Shown here: positions 24,605-34,669 of the stretch, piece by piece
How positions within the stretch are numbered: position 1 is the first letter of the stretch
How the letters are laid out: the number at the start of each line of letters is the position of its first letter
Source of the DNA: Pogostemon cablin
Lineage: Eukaryota > Streptophyta > Magnoliopsida > Lamiales > Lamiaceae
Reading direction: 5' to 3'
Assembly: GCA_023678885.1 (NCBI GenBank)
Contig: CM042979.1
Location: 25,968,981 to 26,032,980, forward strand
Length of the DNA stretch: 64,000 nucleotides
The notes under the pieces: generated by a model
The model's database searches: none
What the model saw: the letters and a program-made list of their open reading frames with translations, nothing else
Told to the model about the DNA's origin: nothing
Position numbers and translations under genes: made by a program

Positions 24605-25020
24605 GTTTTGTTTAGAGTTTTGTTATGATAAATATAAACATTATGTCAAATTAACATGTAATAAGAAGTTGTGATATGTGCAAGAAAATATTAATATAAG
24701 AGTATGTGAGAGAAGAGTAATTGAGGGGATATATATATATATAATGTAAAAGAAAAAGAAAATAACATCAATATCACAATAAAAATAATAATATGCAAGG
24801 GAAAAGAGGAAAAAGAACATGTGAGGATCATATGGGAGATTAAAGATCATGGAATTAATTGTTTCATGTGTGACAGGGCAATTTAGTATGAATCATTTGG
24901 CTAGTGTATAATGACAACCGTAATCAACTTGAGTTCGAAGGATGGTAATAATTGAATATACATTAATCTTTTACACAATGACAATTTTTATAATTACGAT
25001 TATACAGACTAGATTGCACA
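24412..25020. other. Intergenic DNA with an (ATT)n microsatellite
   Basis: Apart from the ATT run at 24567-24604 nothing is recognised. It may include the left part of the CACTA remnant that follows. Confidence 0.45.
24567..24604. repeat. (ATT)n microsatellite
   Basis: About 12 ATT units. Confidence 0.95.
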
Positions 25021-25164
25021 ATGAAGTCAACTTATTTGTGGATATACAATCGCATGAGAAATGGGGGATTGACTTTTGAATTTTTGAAAGGAGTTGATGA
25101 ATTCATTGAATTTGCAACCAGTCAACATGAATGGAAGGAAAAAATCAGTGTAAGAGACATTTAG
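25021..25164 (+). pseudogene. N-terminal transposase-associated domain fragment (CACTA)
   Basis: A frame from the ATG reads about 47 codons with the motif GLTFEFLKGVDEFIEFA, typical of the transposase-associated domain at the start of plant CACTA TNP2-type proteins. The cysteine/histidine half of that domain is missing and the frame ends in TAG. A GTAAGA after 25149 could be a splice donor. It is a fragment left by internal deletion. Confidence 0.6.
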
Positions 25165-25397
25165 AGGAAAAAATCTTGGAGGTGCGTACTGAGATGCAAG
25201 CAGAAATTCAAGTGCTTCACGCCCAAATGCAACAACTTATGGAAATGATGCGAGGTGGAAGTACAATGGCTTCTCCTTATGGTGGTGGATCTACATCTGG
25301 TATCGGTCATAATGATGTTGATGCTGATGCTGATGCTGATGAAGATATTGATGCTGATGCTGATTTGGGAGACACACGATCATGTTTATTGTATTAG
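25131..25397 (+). pseudogene. Coiled-coil/acidic tail fragment of a CACTA-encoded protein
   Basis: A different frame from the N-terminal fragment reads 88 codons. A Glu/Gln/Met-rich amphipathic stretch (EMQAEIQVLHAQMQQLMEMM) is followed by a Gly/Ser spacer and an acidic DADADADEDIDADAD run. This looks like the coiled-coil C-terminus of a second CACTA protein (TNP1/Ptta type), now joined out of frame to the transposase fragment. It is unlikely to be a working gene. Confidence 0.5.
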
Positions 25398-25594
25398 ATG
25401 TTTTGTGTCAAAGATTGAGTAGAAATTGATATTTTGTGTCGAATTTGGATAATCTATTTCTTTTTGTGGAGATTGTTGAATTTATATCTTACATTGGATT
25501 GTGTTTTGAAAATTTAATTAATTAGAATTTTATATTATTTAACAGGTATTAATATAAATTTTAAAATATAAAATTCAAATATATACATAAATTT

Positions 25595-26055
25595 GCGACG
25601 GAAATTTTCGTCGGCAACTGAAATATGCAATTTGAAAAACTAATATTACCGACGGAAAATTCCGTCGCAAATTTGTGATGGATTATTTTCGTCGGTAATT
25701 ACCGACGACATCGCAGACGGATTACCGTCAGTAAACTAACTTTCATATGATTTCGCTTTTTTTAATTTCCGACGAAAATTTCCGTCGGTAAATTACCGAC
25801 GGATTAATCCGTCGCTAAATCCGTCGCTAATTTACAGCACCGACGAATTTGATTTGCATGACTACCGATGGAAAATTCTATTTACCGACGTCCAAACTCC
25901 GTCGGTAATTACCGACGGAATGAAATTTCCGTCGGTAATAAATTACCGACCATGGTTTTAGCGACGGATCAATTTTCGTCGCTAATCCGTCGGTAACCTC
26001 ATTACCGACGGATTTTTCGAGTATTACCGACGGAATTTTCCGTCGCTAATCCGAG
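25595..26055. repeat. Subterminal CCGACGG/CCGTCGG repeat array of the CACTA element
   Basis: Many copies of a 10-20 bp motif built on TTACCGACGGAATT and its inverse lie within 460 bp before the terminus. In the En/Spm family such repeats bind the element's own DNA-binding protein. Confidence 0.8.
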
Positions 26056-26172
26056 AGTTTTTTGTAGTGATAAAAGTATTTCTTAATAGAGAGAATGTAT
26101 AAAAGGTTGAAAAATTGTGAAATAATTTATAAATAGTATAAGAGTGATTTTTATAAATAATACGGAGGTTCG

Positions 26173-26323
26173 TTCTCCATTCAATTGGCTTTCTCCTCCC
26201 TCTATCAAAACTACGTCAATTCTCTGGCCTTCCTATCCCTGCTTATCATCTACATCTACGACAGTGCTTCTCCATACAATTGGCTTTCTCCTCCCTCTAT
26301 AACAACTACGTCAATTCCCTGGC
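26173..26323. repeat. 56-bp direct repeat pair
   Basis: Copies at 26173-26228 and 26268-26323 (core CAATTGGCTTTCTCCTCCCT) are 95 bases apart and about 90% alike. Function unknown. Confidence 0.8.
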
Positions 26324-26846
26324 ATCCGTATCAAGATCTATTGTTGTTTCGATAGAGTACAGACCGGCTCGGAGATAACGCTCGTTATTCAGATAAATTT
26401 AAATTATTCTTTAAAATAAATTGAATCACTCTATAAAAAGAATTAATTTACTCTTTGAGAGTGAAGCGGGACCTATTTAATATTGTGTAGGACTGTCTCT
26501 ACAATAATCATTCTCTTTCAAAAATTAGGTGTAGTCATAAAAACATTTTCAAAACCAAACCAATTTATTGAAGTTCGCTAAGTTTTTGACCCCTAGACTC
26601 TCGAAATCTTTTAGTACAGACACAGTTTTTCAATCAACCCATAGGATTTTTCCAAAATTTTCTCTCCCCTCCCTCCCAAAAGAAGTTATGTTGTAAGGAA
26701 ATTAACTCATTGATCATACGTAGAGGGGATCAAAAAACCGACAAAGTGTAGAATCGAGGCCAAGACTGAGTTAACTGAAACCAATCTGCCGCCAATCGAC
26801 ATATTACATCCTTCTCACTTTCTTATTCTTCTCCTCATATTTTCTA
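26324..26846. other. Unassigned DNA next to a LINE fragment
   Basis: No coding frame is recognised. Part of it may be the downstream, decayed continuation of the LINE fragment on the minus strand. Confidence 0.35.
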
Positions 26847-27009
26847 TCACATATCTCCTGTCAACAGCTTCTTTGTGGGAACAAACCCTAGATATTTCAT
26901 AGGAAGTTTAGCTGTTTTACATCCAAGTATGTATATCTACCATGTCAGCTTCCAGACCTTCTTCCATATTCAGTGCAATCAACGTGCTTTTATCCTGGTT
27001 GATCTTCAT
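26847..27009 (-). pseudogene. LINE (L1-type) reverse transcriptase fragment, frameshifted
   Basis: On the minus strand one frame reads MKINQDKSTLIALNMEE, the K-x-N-x-x-KS segment of plant L1 reverse transcriptases. After a frameshift near 26920 it continues GCKTAKLPMKYLGFVP, matching the LGCK..LP..YLG block of the same domain. A stop follows. It is a short 5'-truncated and decayed copy. Confidence 0.7.
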
Positions 27010-27170
27010 ACATAAGAATAATACTACACTTAATACTAAATGATAACAATTTTAAGAGTAATAATCATCATACAAAATAGAAGATAAAAAATGCAGCACA
27101 ATATTCCGTGACCTTAGCAAACAAGTATTTGTGTTTGATGAAAACTGTAATATCACTATACATATATGAT

Positions 27171-27250
27171 AAAGTCTCTTGTGAGACAATATTTACGTGA
27201 GACGGTTTGTGAGACGTGTTAAAGTATTATATCGATCTCTCAACTCACTA
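27171..27250. mobile_element. Half of a TCTCTTGTGAGAC foldback MITE
   Basis: AAAGTCTCTTGTGAGAC followed by a second GTGAGACGGTTTGTGAGACG resembles the end of the element at 7098-7358. The other half is missing or replaced by the Stowaway that follows. Confidence 0.45.
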
Positions 27251-27254
27251 CATA

Positions 27255-27458
27255 CTCCCTCCATCCCACCAAAAGGTCTCTATTTTACTATATTGGGTGT
27301 CTCATTCAATTGTTCCCATTTTTCATTTTAAATAAAAAGACCCCACATATGTCCCACCACTCACTACTAATACAACTACCAACTATACATAAAATAATAA
27401 TACTCCTTAATTCACGTACAAAAAGCAAACGATGACCTTTGGCCGGAACGGAGGGAGT
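27255..27458. mobile_element. Stowaway-like MITE
   Basis: Ends CTCCCTCCATCCCACC and GGCCGGAACGGAGGGAG, TA-flanked. Confidence 0.85.
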
Positions 27459-27473
27459 ATTAAAATATATTGG

Positions 27474-28020
27474 GTATAATTGAGTTTCGATATAATATGT
27501 TGACTAGAAAAATACGATGAAAAATTACTCCCTCCGTCCGCCCGAAAGGTCCACATTTTGCCATTTTGGGTGTCCGCATCAAAGGTCTACATTTCCCTTT
27601 TTAAACACATGGGACCCACACACATCACTAATACAATAAATTTATGGGACTCATACACCCCACTAATACAACTACCAACTACACCTTAAATAATAATACT
27701 CCTTAATCCATATGCAAAAAGCAAATGTCCACCTTTATGGCGGTCGGAGGGAGTATAAGAATGGAATTTGAGTTTAGTTATGAGCTACACTATTTCAATC
27801 TTAAGACGAAATTACGGCTCATCGCTCCGATATAATATTGGTTGGCTATAAAGATTAAGGATAAAGGCTTTGGGTTTGATTTCTTAATTTGGATCGTTGG
27901 GTATATTTGAATTTCGGTATAATATGTTGACTAAAAAAATATGACAAAAAAATAATAAGAATTGAATTTGAGTCGAGTCAAGAGTTGCACTCTTTCTTCT
28001 TAAGACAAAATTGTCTCGCT
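27474..28020. repeat. Local duplication, one copy carrying a Stowaway insertion
   Basis: The segment starting ATAATATGTTGACTA near 27490 and resuming after the MITE at 27754 is repeated at 27899-28020. The second copy lacks the MITE and shows a single TA at the equivalent point. Confidence 0.65.
27528..27753. mobile_element. Stowaway-like MITE inside a duplicated segment
   Basis: Ends CTCCCTCCGTCCGCCCG and GGCGGTCGGAGGGAG, TA-flanked. The related segment at 27899-28020 gives its empty site. Confidence 0.9.
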
Positions 28021-28446
28021 CTGGTGCATACGGTTTGATGATAATCATCTCCAAGATACAACGACTCACATCTTGTAATAGTAGCACTATAAATCACAAG
28101 ATACGGCGAACCAACCGGTATTATGAACTGGCCTTAGGAGTAAGACGATCTATGAATACACCATGGATTGTTAGGAAAACTCGATTTTTTCGAACTTCCA
28201 CGACTTGTGAGTTTGTGACAAGTGCTCAAGTGACTCAAGTGAAAATCGAGTCTAATCAAGTGTTGTTTAAGTATATTCGAGTGGTGGATTATGGAATGGG
28301 AGGGCTTATTTAAAGATTTCAAGGTGTCTTTTCATGAATTGATGCAACAATTAGATTTGATTTTAAATTTAAATTTAAATGTCCTTTCATGAAAAGACGT
28401 AATTATTCAACAGTCACACCATTTGATCACACTCTTCATAGACACA
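28021..28446. other. Intergenic DNA, no gene recognised
   Basis: It contains open frames of up to about 100 codons on both strands, but none has recognisable motifs or gene context. Confidence 0.4.
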
Positions 28447-28454
28447 CTTTAATC

Positions 28455-28737
28455 TAAGCATGCTAGTTCCGAACCACCAGTTTCGATTCCCAAAAATGGG
28501 GAACCAGAATTGAATCGAAGGTAGAAAGGTTTCGGTTCCGATTTTTTTTTTAATTTTTAACCTTTCAAGCGTAAAAAGAATTAAAAAAAGTAGATGAATC
28601 GTCGGTTTAGGTTCCATAAAATGAAGATCCGGAATCGAACCGGAATATATCCAATTTTGATTCCAATATGGCCGGTTCCGGAACCGACAATTTCAGTTCC
28701 GATTGGAATCGTCGATTCTATTTTTTGTGCATATCTA
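28455..28737. mobile_element. Small hAT-type MITE (283 bp)
   Basis: Left end TAAGCATGC, right end GCATATCTA. The flanks are CTTTAATC (28447-28454) and CTTTAATT (28738-28745), an 8-bp duplication with one change. The interior has GGTTCCG/CGGAACC words in both directions, like hAT subterminal repeats. Confidence 0.6.
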
Positions 28738-28879
28738 CTTTAATTTAATAAACACCATTTTAAAGTGACTTTTCCATTCACCTTAATTTTTCAACAAAAT
28801 ATTATATCTCTCAACTCATTACACATTAATTTATTAATCTTTATGCAAACAGTAAATAACAATTGAAATGTATTTTATA

Positions 28880-29105
28880 CTCCCTGCATCCCTCTCAAAG
28901 GATCAATTTTTTTCATTTTGGACGTCATATCCAAATAGTCATCTTTCCTATTTTACACACATGGAACTCACACACACCCACTAATATAATTAAAATATAG
29001 GACATACACACCCACTAATACAACTAATTACTATAAATTAAATAATAATATTTCTTAATTTACAAGCAAAAAGCAAAAGTAATCCTTTGCATGGAACGGA
29101 AGGAT
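28880..29105. mobile_element. Stowaway-like MITE
   Basis: Ends CTCCCTGCATCCCTC and GCATGGAACGGAAGGAT, TA-flanked, with the family interior (CACCCACTAATACAACTA). Confidence 0.8.
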
Positions 29106-29172
29106 TATTGGTGTTCAACACTATTATTAATTGTTATCTGCATGCATAACTAATTCCTACTCTAATATAATA

Positions 29173-29384
29173 CTCCCTCCGTCCGGATTCAAGGGTGTCA
29201 TTTGCTTTTGGGCACGGAGATTAAGGAGTATTGTTATTTAATGTGTAATGAGTAGTTGTATTAGTGGAGGTGTGTGTCTCATTCTTTAGTTGTATTAGTG
29301 AGTATGTGTGGATAAAAAAAAATGAGATCCTTGGGGCGAACGCTCAAAATGGAAAAACGATGATTTTGAAAGCGGATAATGGAG
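29173..29384. mobile_element. Stowaway-like MITE ~550 bp upstream of the NWWKGSLYY gene
   Basis: Ends CTCCCTCCGTCCGG and AAGCGGATAATGGAG, TA-flanked. It lies in the presumed promoter region of the gene at 29927. Confidence 0.8.
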
Positions 29385-29775
29385 TAATAAATATATGTAT
29401 AGTTTGAAGCTTTATCAAGTGTGGTTCAAAATTAATAGTGAGAATGAGATTAAATATCCAATTAATTTACATGCAATGAATATAGCATAAATTCCAGCAA
29501 ACCTCACCAATATAGTATATAAAAATAATTCAACTACCCTATAATGGAATATGCCCCTATAAGAATGAACTTAGGCATGATCCAAAACCCCAAGTGGATT
29601 ACAAAAAAATGTGATTTGACCCCAATCTTACCCTCCCTTAGTTAATTAATCAAAACCCCCCTCATCAGTCATCACTTTATCTCATTTGAATCTTCTGTCT
29701 TATGAAATACTAGTAGTAAGTATTTATTTCATATTTTAATATAATAATTGTCACACCCACACGAGAGATGGTGGC

Positions 29776-29783
29776 TATAAATA
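29776..29783 (+). promoter_or_regulatory. TATA box of the NWWKGSLYY gene
   Basis: TATAAATA lies 151 bases before the start codon in otherwise mixed sequence. Transcription would begin near 29810, giving a leader of about 115 nt. Confidence 0.6.
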
Positions 29784-29926
29784 TGAGTGAGACCACTGCG
29801 TTTCTCCACACCAGAAACAACTTCACGTGCCCTCCCTACCATCTTACATCTCTTCATATATACACCTATACATACACATATAGTATATAATAATTAAAAA
29901 TTAAATAGGAAATTAAGAAGATAGAA

Positions 29927-31778
29927 ATGGAGAAAGGTGGAAATAATTATAAGCATGTGGGATCATCTTCGACGTCGTCGTTTACTGAAGATCTGTTTGG
30001 TCCCAAAGACTCTTCCACCTCTTCTTCTGGTTTCTTCGCCTCCATATTTGCTCCTTCCATGGTACTTTTTTTTTTTATTACTATTATTATTATATATATT
30101 TATTGTGATTAATTGATCAATATCGTAAAATTATTAGTATTTGTTGTGTGATATTTTTAATTATGATGATTTTGATTTCTTGACCCAACTAACTTATTAA
30201 GTTATAACACAGTAGTCACTAATTTTCTTTCCTTTTTAAACTAATTGTCGGATTTTTATCGATAAAATTACAGTAATCCATAGGATATTGTTTTTATAGT
30301 CATTCTATCGTTAATTATCAATAAATATACGTAAGAGTGATTGTGAGCCCTACTTATACATGAGACTGATCATGAGCCTACTTTAACTATTAATAAATAT
30401 ATTTTATTTTTATAGTAATTACACTTTTACAAGTCTCATAGTCACAACTAACTTTGTATTGTAGTTAAAAATAAATAAAATAAAATTCTCCGAATAAAAT
30501 TTCAGATTTACATCGAAATTAATTTGTGAATCTTGCAATGAGATATTTTAGTTTAGAGGGAGGGTGGAGAATATTCATGTTTGAGTGCACATCATTATCA
30601 CCATGAGAGTCATAATTAATTAATTGCACATTATATTATTTATTTATATATAGTAAAGATTGTATGAAACCATAACTCTTAATTTCTCTCAAATTCGGAA
30701 TAAAATTATTACTCTTCAGAGTTATATACTATATGACAAGATACTAATATATTTTTTTTTGTTAAGAAAAATAATAACTCGTCGTGAAGTATTGTAACTT
30801 ACCATGTATCCTTTTCATACAAGGCAGAGTTATATGTGTGTGTATTATTACATGTACTTAAAGTTTCAAATATTGAATACATGCCTTAAATTAAATTTAG
30901 GTTGCTGGAAGAGACAACCTTGCTCAAGATTCCAATGGCTATGGCAATATAAAACATGAAACCATCACAGGTTAGCTCTAGTTAATTTAATTATTTCATT
31001 ACATCATAATTAATGTATGTAATTTGTATAATTAATTAATGTGGGGTTAAACTAAATTGTGATGATCAGAAAAAAAGAATGAGAGAGAGAAGAAATGGAG
31101 TTATGATGAGAGTGGAAGATCTTGTTACTACAACTCCTCCATCTACTATGGTGCCCAAGAAGTTTATTCTCCTACAAATCCCAATACTCCTCCACAGAAT
31201 ATTGTAAGTTTTTTTTTCCTACTTATTTATTTACTATCTTCTTAAAGTTCACAAGTTATTAATTTAATTAGAAGGATAATGTATGTCTTGCTTAACTTAG
31301 TATTTTTAATTTGTGAAAGGACATGATATTTAAGTGATACATTAAAAATAAATTAGTGAAAAAGTTTTAAGGGATTATTACTTCAGATTTTTTCAAGTAT
31401 TACATGTTCCATCATTTCTTCACATAATAAGTTTTTGCCTATTGTATCAGTATTACAATTTAGGGAGGATGAAGTATTAAAAATTAAAATTCTAAATAAA
31501 ATACACATATAAAGAAATAGATTTAAATCATGCCTTGCTTTATTGAGAAAATAATAGAGCGGGAATTATCATTTCTAAACATAAAAAAATTGTAAGAAAA
31601 TGTTAAATTAATTTCTTTAATATAAAGTTAAATGAGAAATTAATTTCTATCCTAAGTTAATTCCTTTTAAATGTTGTTCAGGTAAAGAAAGATGGAGATC
31701 TAAATGAAAATAATTCTAGTGGTGCCTCAAGAGGAAATTGGTGGAAAGGTGAGATTTTTTTATTTTTTTATTTTTCAT

Positions 31779-31839
<61 letters not shown>

Positions 31840-31907
31840 CCAAATAATTTATAGTGAGTTTTAATGATTGAGTTTATAATGAATTTGCAGGATCACTGTA
31901 TTATTAA
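29927..31907 (+). CDS. Uncharacterised plant-specific small protein with C-terminal NWWKGSLYY motif
   Basis: Exons are 29927-30061, 30901-30970, 31070-31203, 31682-31748 and 31891-31907, all GT/AG, giving 140 aa. The start is Ser-rich with an SSFTEDLFGPK motif (about 17-27) and GFFASIFAPS (35-44). The middle is hydrophilic and charged, with YYNSSIYYGAQEVYSP. The end is ASRGNWWKGSLYY, split by the last intron so that the final exon adds only five residues. There is no signal peptide or membrane segment. Plants have a small family of such soluble proteins with conserved DLFG, YYGGQ-like and ASRGNWWxGSLYY blocks; to my knowledge no biochemical role is established. The promoter has a good TATA box. 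The conserved ends argue for a real gene. Confidence 0.85.
31782..31837. repeat. (AT)n microsatellite in the last intron of the NWWKGSLYY gene
   Basis: About 28 AT units fill over a third of a 142-nt intron. Confidence 0.95.
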
Positions 31908-32392
31908 GGAGTTAATTAGCAGTAAAACAGGGCAGAACATATGCATATGATGCAGAGCAGAGCAATAGAGCAGATCATTATATTATTATATATTGTAACA
32001 TTTTAAATCCCATTTCAAGGGAAGTTTTAGTGTAATTTTCTGATTAACTAATAATATTTTCAGTCTTTCTAGAGAAATAACCGTAATTTTTTTTTATCCA
32101 CAAATATTAAAGTTCTCAGAGTAAGTGAAATCCTTAAACTTTTATACTACGTGAACCGAGGTATAATGTTGGGTAATATAACCTTTCTGAATTTTCTAGT
32201 TATTAAAATATATACATATAATTAACCTTGTACGTATAAATTAATTAATTTCATTTGTAAAAAAAGATCAAAGAGAGAATCTAAAAGTATAGTAATATAT
32301 AGATTTTTTTTTTTTCGATTACATTATTAATAGGTACATAATTTAGCTCGGGATATATGACATAGCAAATATGCCTTCCAGTGCTTACAATC
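31908..32392. other. Spacer between two convergent genes
   Basis: It holds the 3' UTRs of the plus-strand gene ending at 31907 and the minus-strand gene ending at 32393. AATAAT and AATATT words could serve as poly(A) signals; no further gene is seen. Confidence 0.5.
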
Positions 32393-33605
32393 TCAAGGCA
32401 GAGTGTAGGCTGCAAAGAAGAGAAAAAGAAAATGTTAGGTAATAATTTTAATATACAAAATAAATTATTAGTATTAATAATAAAAAAAAATATGTGGCCC
32501 GTGATTTTTAAAAGTGTATAATAAAATATGGGAGAAAACACAAATTTATTTTTTCTCTTCATTTTATTCGGTATACTCTTATCTCATTTACTTGTTGATG
32601 ATATCATTCAACCAAAAAAAGAGAAAATAATATTGTCTTAACTCAAAATCTTAAAAGATAAAATTGCCATTTGTTCTGACACAAATACTAACAATTTTAT
32701 ATTGACAAAATCTATCTAAGATGATGTTCATCCGACCCATGTTAAAATATGATGTTTATATAAACAAAATACTAACAATTTGTTTATTGATTAGTTAAGG
32801 TATATTTTTTAAAAATATGGTGAATGTTGCATTAAATTTTAATTTTAAGATGTTATAATTAAATTCACTACAAACATACTTTAATTACGAATTAGTATAA
32901 TTTATCTATTTAATAATCATATTTTAATAATAAATCAGGTTGTCTTCACATATATTTGTCACATAATGGTGTATCCACCATTAGGTATCCTTTTAGGTTA
33001 TATTATTACTTAAATTACTAATTAATAAAATGAGTGAAAAAAATATTTTTTTAAACAATGTAAAATAATAAAGATACCATATAATGAGACGTAAAGGATC
33101 TATTTTTCATTTTCACATGCAATGCACATTTAAATTCAAATTTAAAAGAAAAGGTGTCGACCTTAAATATCTGCACATAAAAGTTGTAAATACCACATCT
33201 AATTAAATGATAGTTAAAATTATACAAAACACGTACAATTAAAATAAAAAATAAAAAAATTATTAGCTAACCTCCACACTTGTAGCCCACAGGTCTATCA
33301 GCAAAGTTGCATCTCTTGGGAATGGTTAATGCAATCTCCGGCTTTACTCCGGACATTTTTGCTGTTCCAGACAGCATTACTGCGCACAAGCATTTCGGGT
33401 TCTGCCCCAATTTCTTGACCTGTGCGCAGCAATTAGCTGGAACCTGCACGTCCACATCTTGTGCTGCGGACGCGCACGGGTATAGCTTTATTGCCTCTGC
33501 ATCCGGGGTTGAGTTCGGACACTCACCCGTTGCATAGGCAAAGTAGAAGCCAGACGTCCCGAGAACTACGAGGAAGCAGACACACTTGATCAATTGAGCT
33601 TCCAT
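32393..33605 (-). CDS. Secreted 8-cysteine lipid-transfer-like protein, two exons
   Basis: Exon 1 is 33605-33272 and exon 2 is 32409-32393 on the minus strand, joined by an 862-nt intron (donor GTTAGC, acceptor TTTGCAG), giving 116 aa. Residues 1-25 are a signal peptide with a CVCFLVVLG core. The mature domain has the eight-cysteine pattern at C29, C44, C59-C60, C72-x-C74, C99 and C110, which builds four disulfides and a hydrophobic cavity for lipids in the cell wall or apoplast. The motifs PCASAAQD, LGQNPKCLC, SGVKPEIALTIPKRCN and DRPVGYKCGAYTLP are those of one conserved plant subfamily of the LTP/protease-inhibitor superfamily. Without the splice the frame would stop two codons after the last cysteine; the family's AYTLP ending appears only when the 17-nt exon is added. 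The ATG at 33605 is chosen because the upstream in-frame extension precedes the signal peptide and overlaps the TATA box. Confidence 0.9.
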
Positions 33606-33645
33606 TTTATTGATTTCTTGAATCAATCGGATAGGGTAGATGATG

Positions 33646-33653
33646 TTTATATA
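33646..33653 (-). promoter_or_regulatory. TATA box of the 8-cysteine protein gene
   Basis: The minus strand reads TATATAAA 41 bases before the ATG. The leader would be only about 10 nt, unusually short, so a different start site is possible. Confidence 0.5.
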
Positions 33654-33699
33654 AGGATGAGTTTGTGGGAGAGTAGGTTTAAACATGGGATGACTCAAA

Positions 33700-34669
33700 A
33701 ATCCACCATTGAAGTGGAATGAGCTCTAAGAATGTGAGTGTAGCATTTAAATGATTGAATATGATTTCTCTATAACATGTGGCACCATATTGTGCATGCA
33801 GTCCGAGTTCATCATAATGTGGAGATGGTGATGATATTTATTGATTCACCTAAATAGTCTCCTCACCTACTACCTTCATTTTTTATTTTTTATTTTTTAA
33901 TAATCCAATTAATTTCTATTTATATATTCCAATGTAATTAAAATTAAGTCTGTTCTTGTCTTGTACATTTGAAGCCCCTAAAAGAAAGTAAAACAATGAA
34001 ACATGCAGGCTTTTGAAGGATGGGCTAGGGTTTTTTTTTATTGTATAAAATAAATATATAGGAAAATAAACAAATAAATAAATAAATAAAGTACTTCGAT
34101 AATTGATTAATGAACATGTTCACGTATATATTCTTTAATAAACTTGCACATAAGTTTAATATTTACTTATTAACAACTTTTTTTAGTAACATGCATTTAT
34201 GACTTTAATCGTATGGAGTACTTAACATCATATACCCCCTCCTCGAGATGTATTTCACATAAGTGTAAGAAAATTTTGATTTTTAACGTAAGAATTAAAG
34301 GGGAAAAGAAATATTTTAGTTAATATAATGAAAAATTGTATGTAAAAATTGTTGGGATATATTGAAATAACTATATATGTGTAAAAAAATAAATGATATT
34401 ATAATAGTGTATTTTTACAGATTTTAATAAAAAGAAAAAGAAGATATGAAATAGTTTATGGAACGAACAAAAAAAGAAAAGTGTAAACGGAAGACTGCTT
34501 TGCAATATGCTTATTTTCTAAGTTAGAAAAACACAAGTGAGATAATTGGAACATAATCCATAACATATATAATCAGCCAAACACCTCTTTCTGTAAGAAA
34601 ATATTTCTATAAATACAAGAAACTATACCATCTAAGTTAAGAACACTACCTGTCTATCAGCTTCGAGCT
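33700..34669. other. Intergenic DNA between two minus-strand genes
   Basis: AT-rich with short ATAA repeats near 34075-34090. It should contain the promoter of the lipid-transfer-like gene and the 3' UTR of the RopGEF gene. Confidence 0.5.

Larger units (their letters stand above)
25021..26069 (+). mobile_element. Deletion derivative of a CACTA (En/Spm) transposon, right end intact
   Basis: The right terminus TTTTTTGTAGTG is the inverted CACTACAAAAAA end. Before it, 25595-26055 holds about a dozen CCGACGG/CCGTCGG words in both orientations, the subterminal transposase sites. Upstream lie two scraps of transposase-type coding sequence. The left terminus was not found. Confidence 0.8.

Noticed and set aside
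28011..28313. 100-codon frame
   Set aside because: No motif, no promoter and a competing antisense frame; it starts inside a duplicated repeat segment.
33307..33537. Open frame on the plus strand opposite the 8-cysteine gene
   Set aside because: It is the antisense shadow of exon 1, with no motif of its own.
33606..33698. In-frame upstream extension of the 8-cysteine protein by 31 residues
   Set aside because: It would bury the signal peptide inside the protein and its coding sequence overlaps the TATA box; the methionine at 33605 directly precedes a normal signal peptide.
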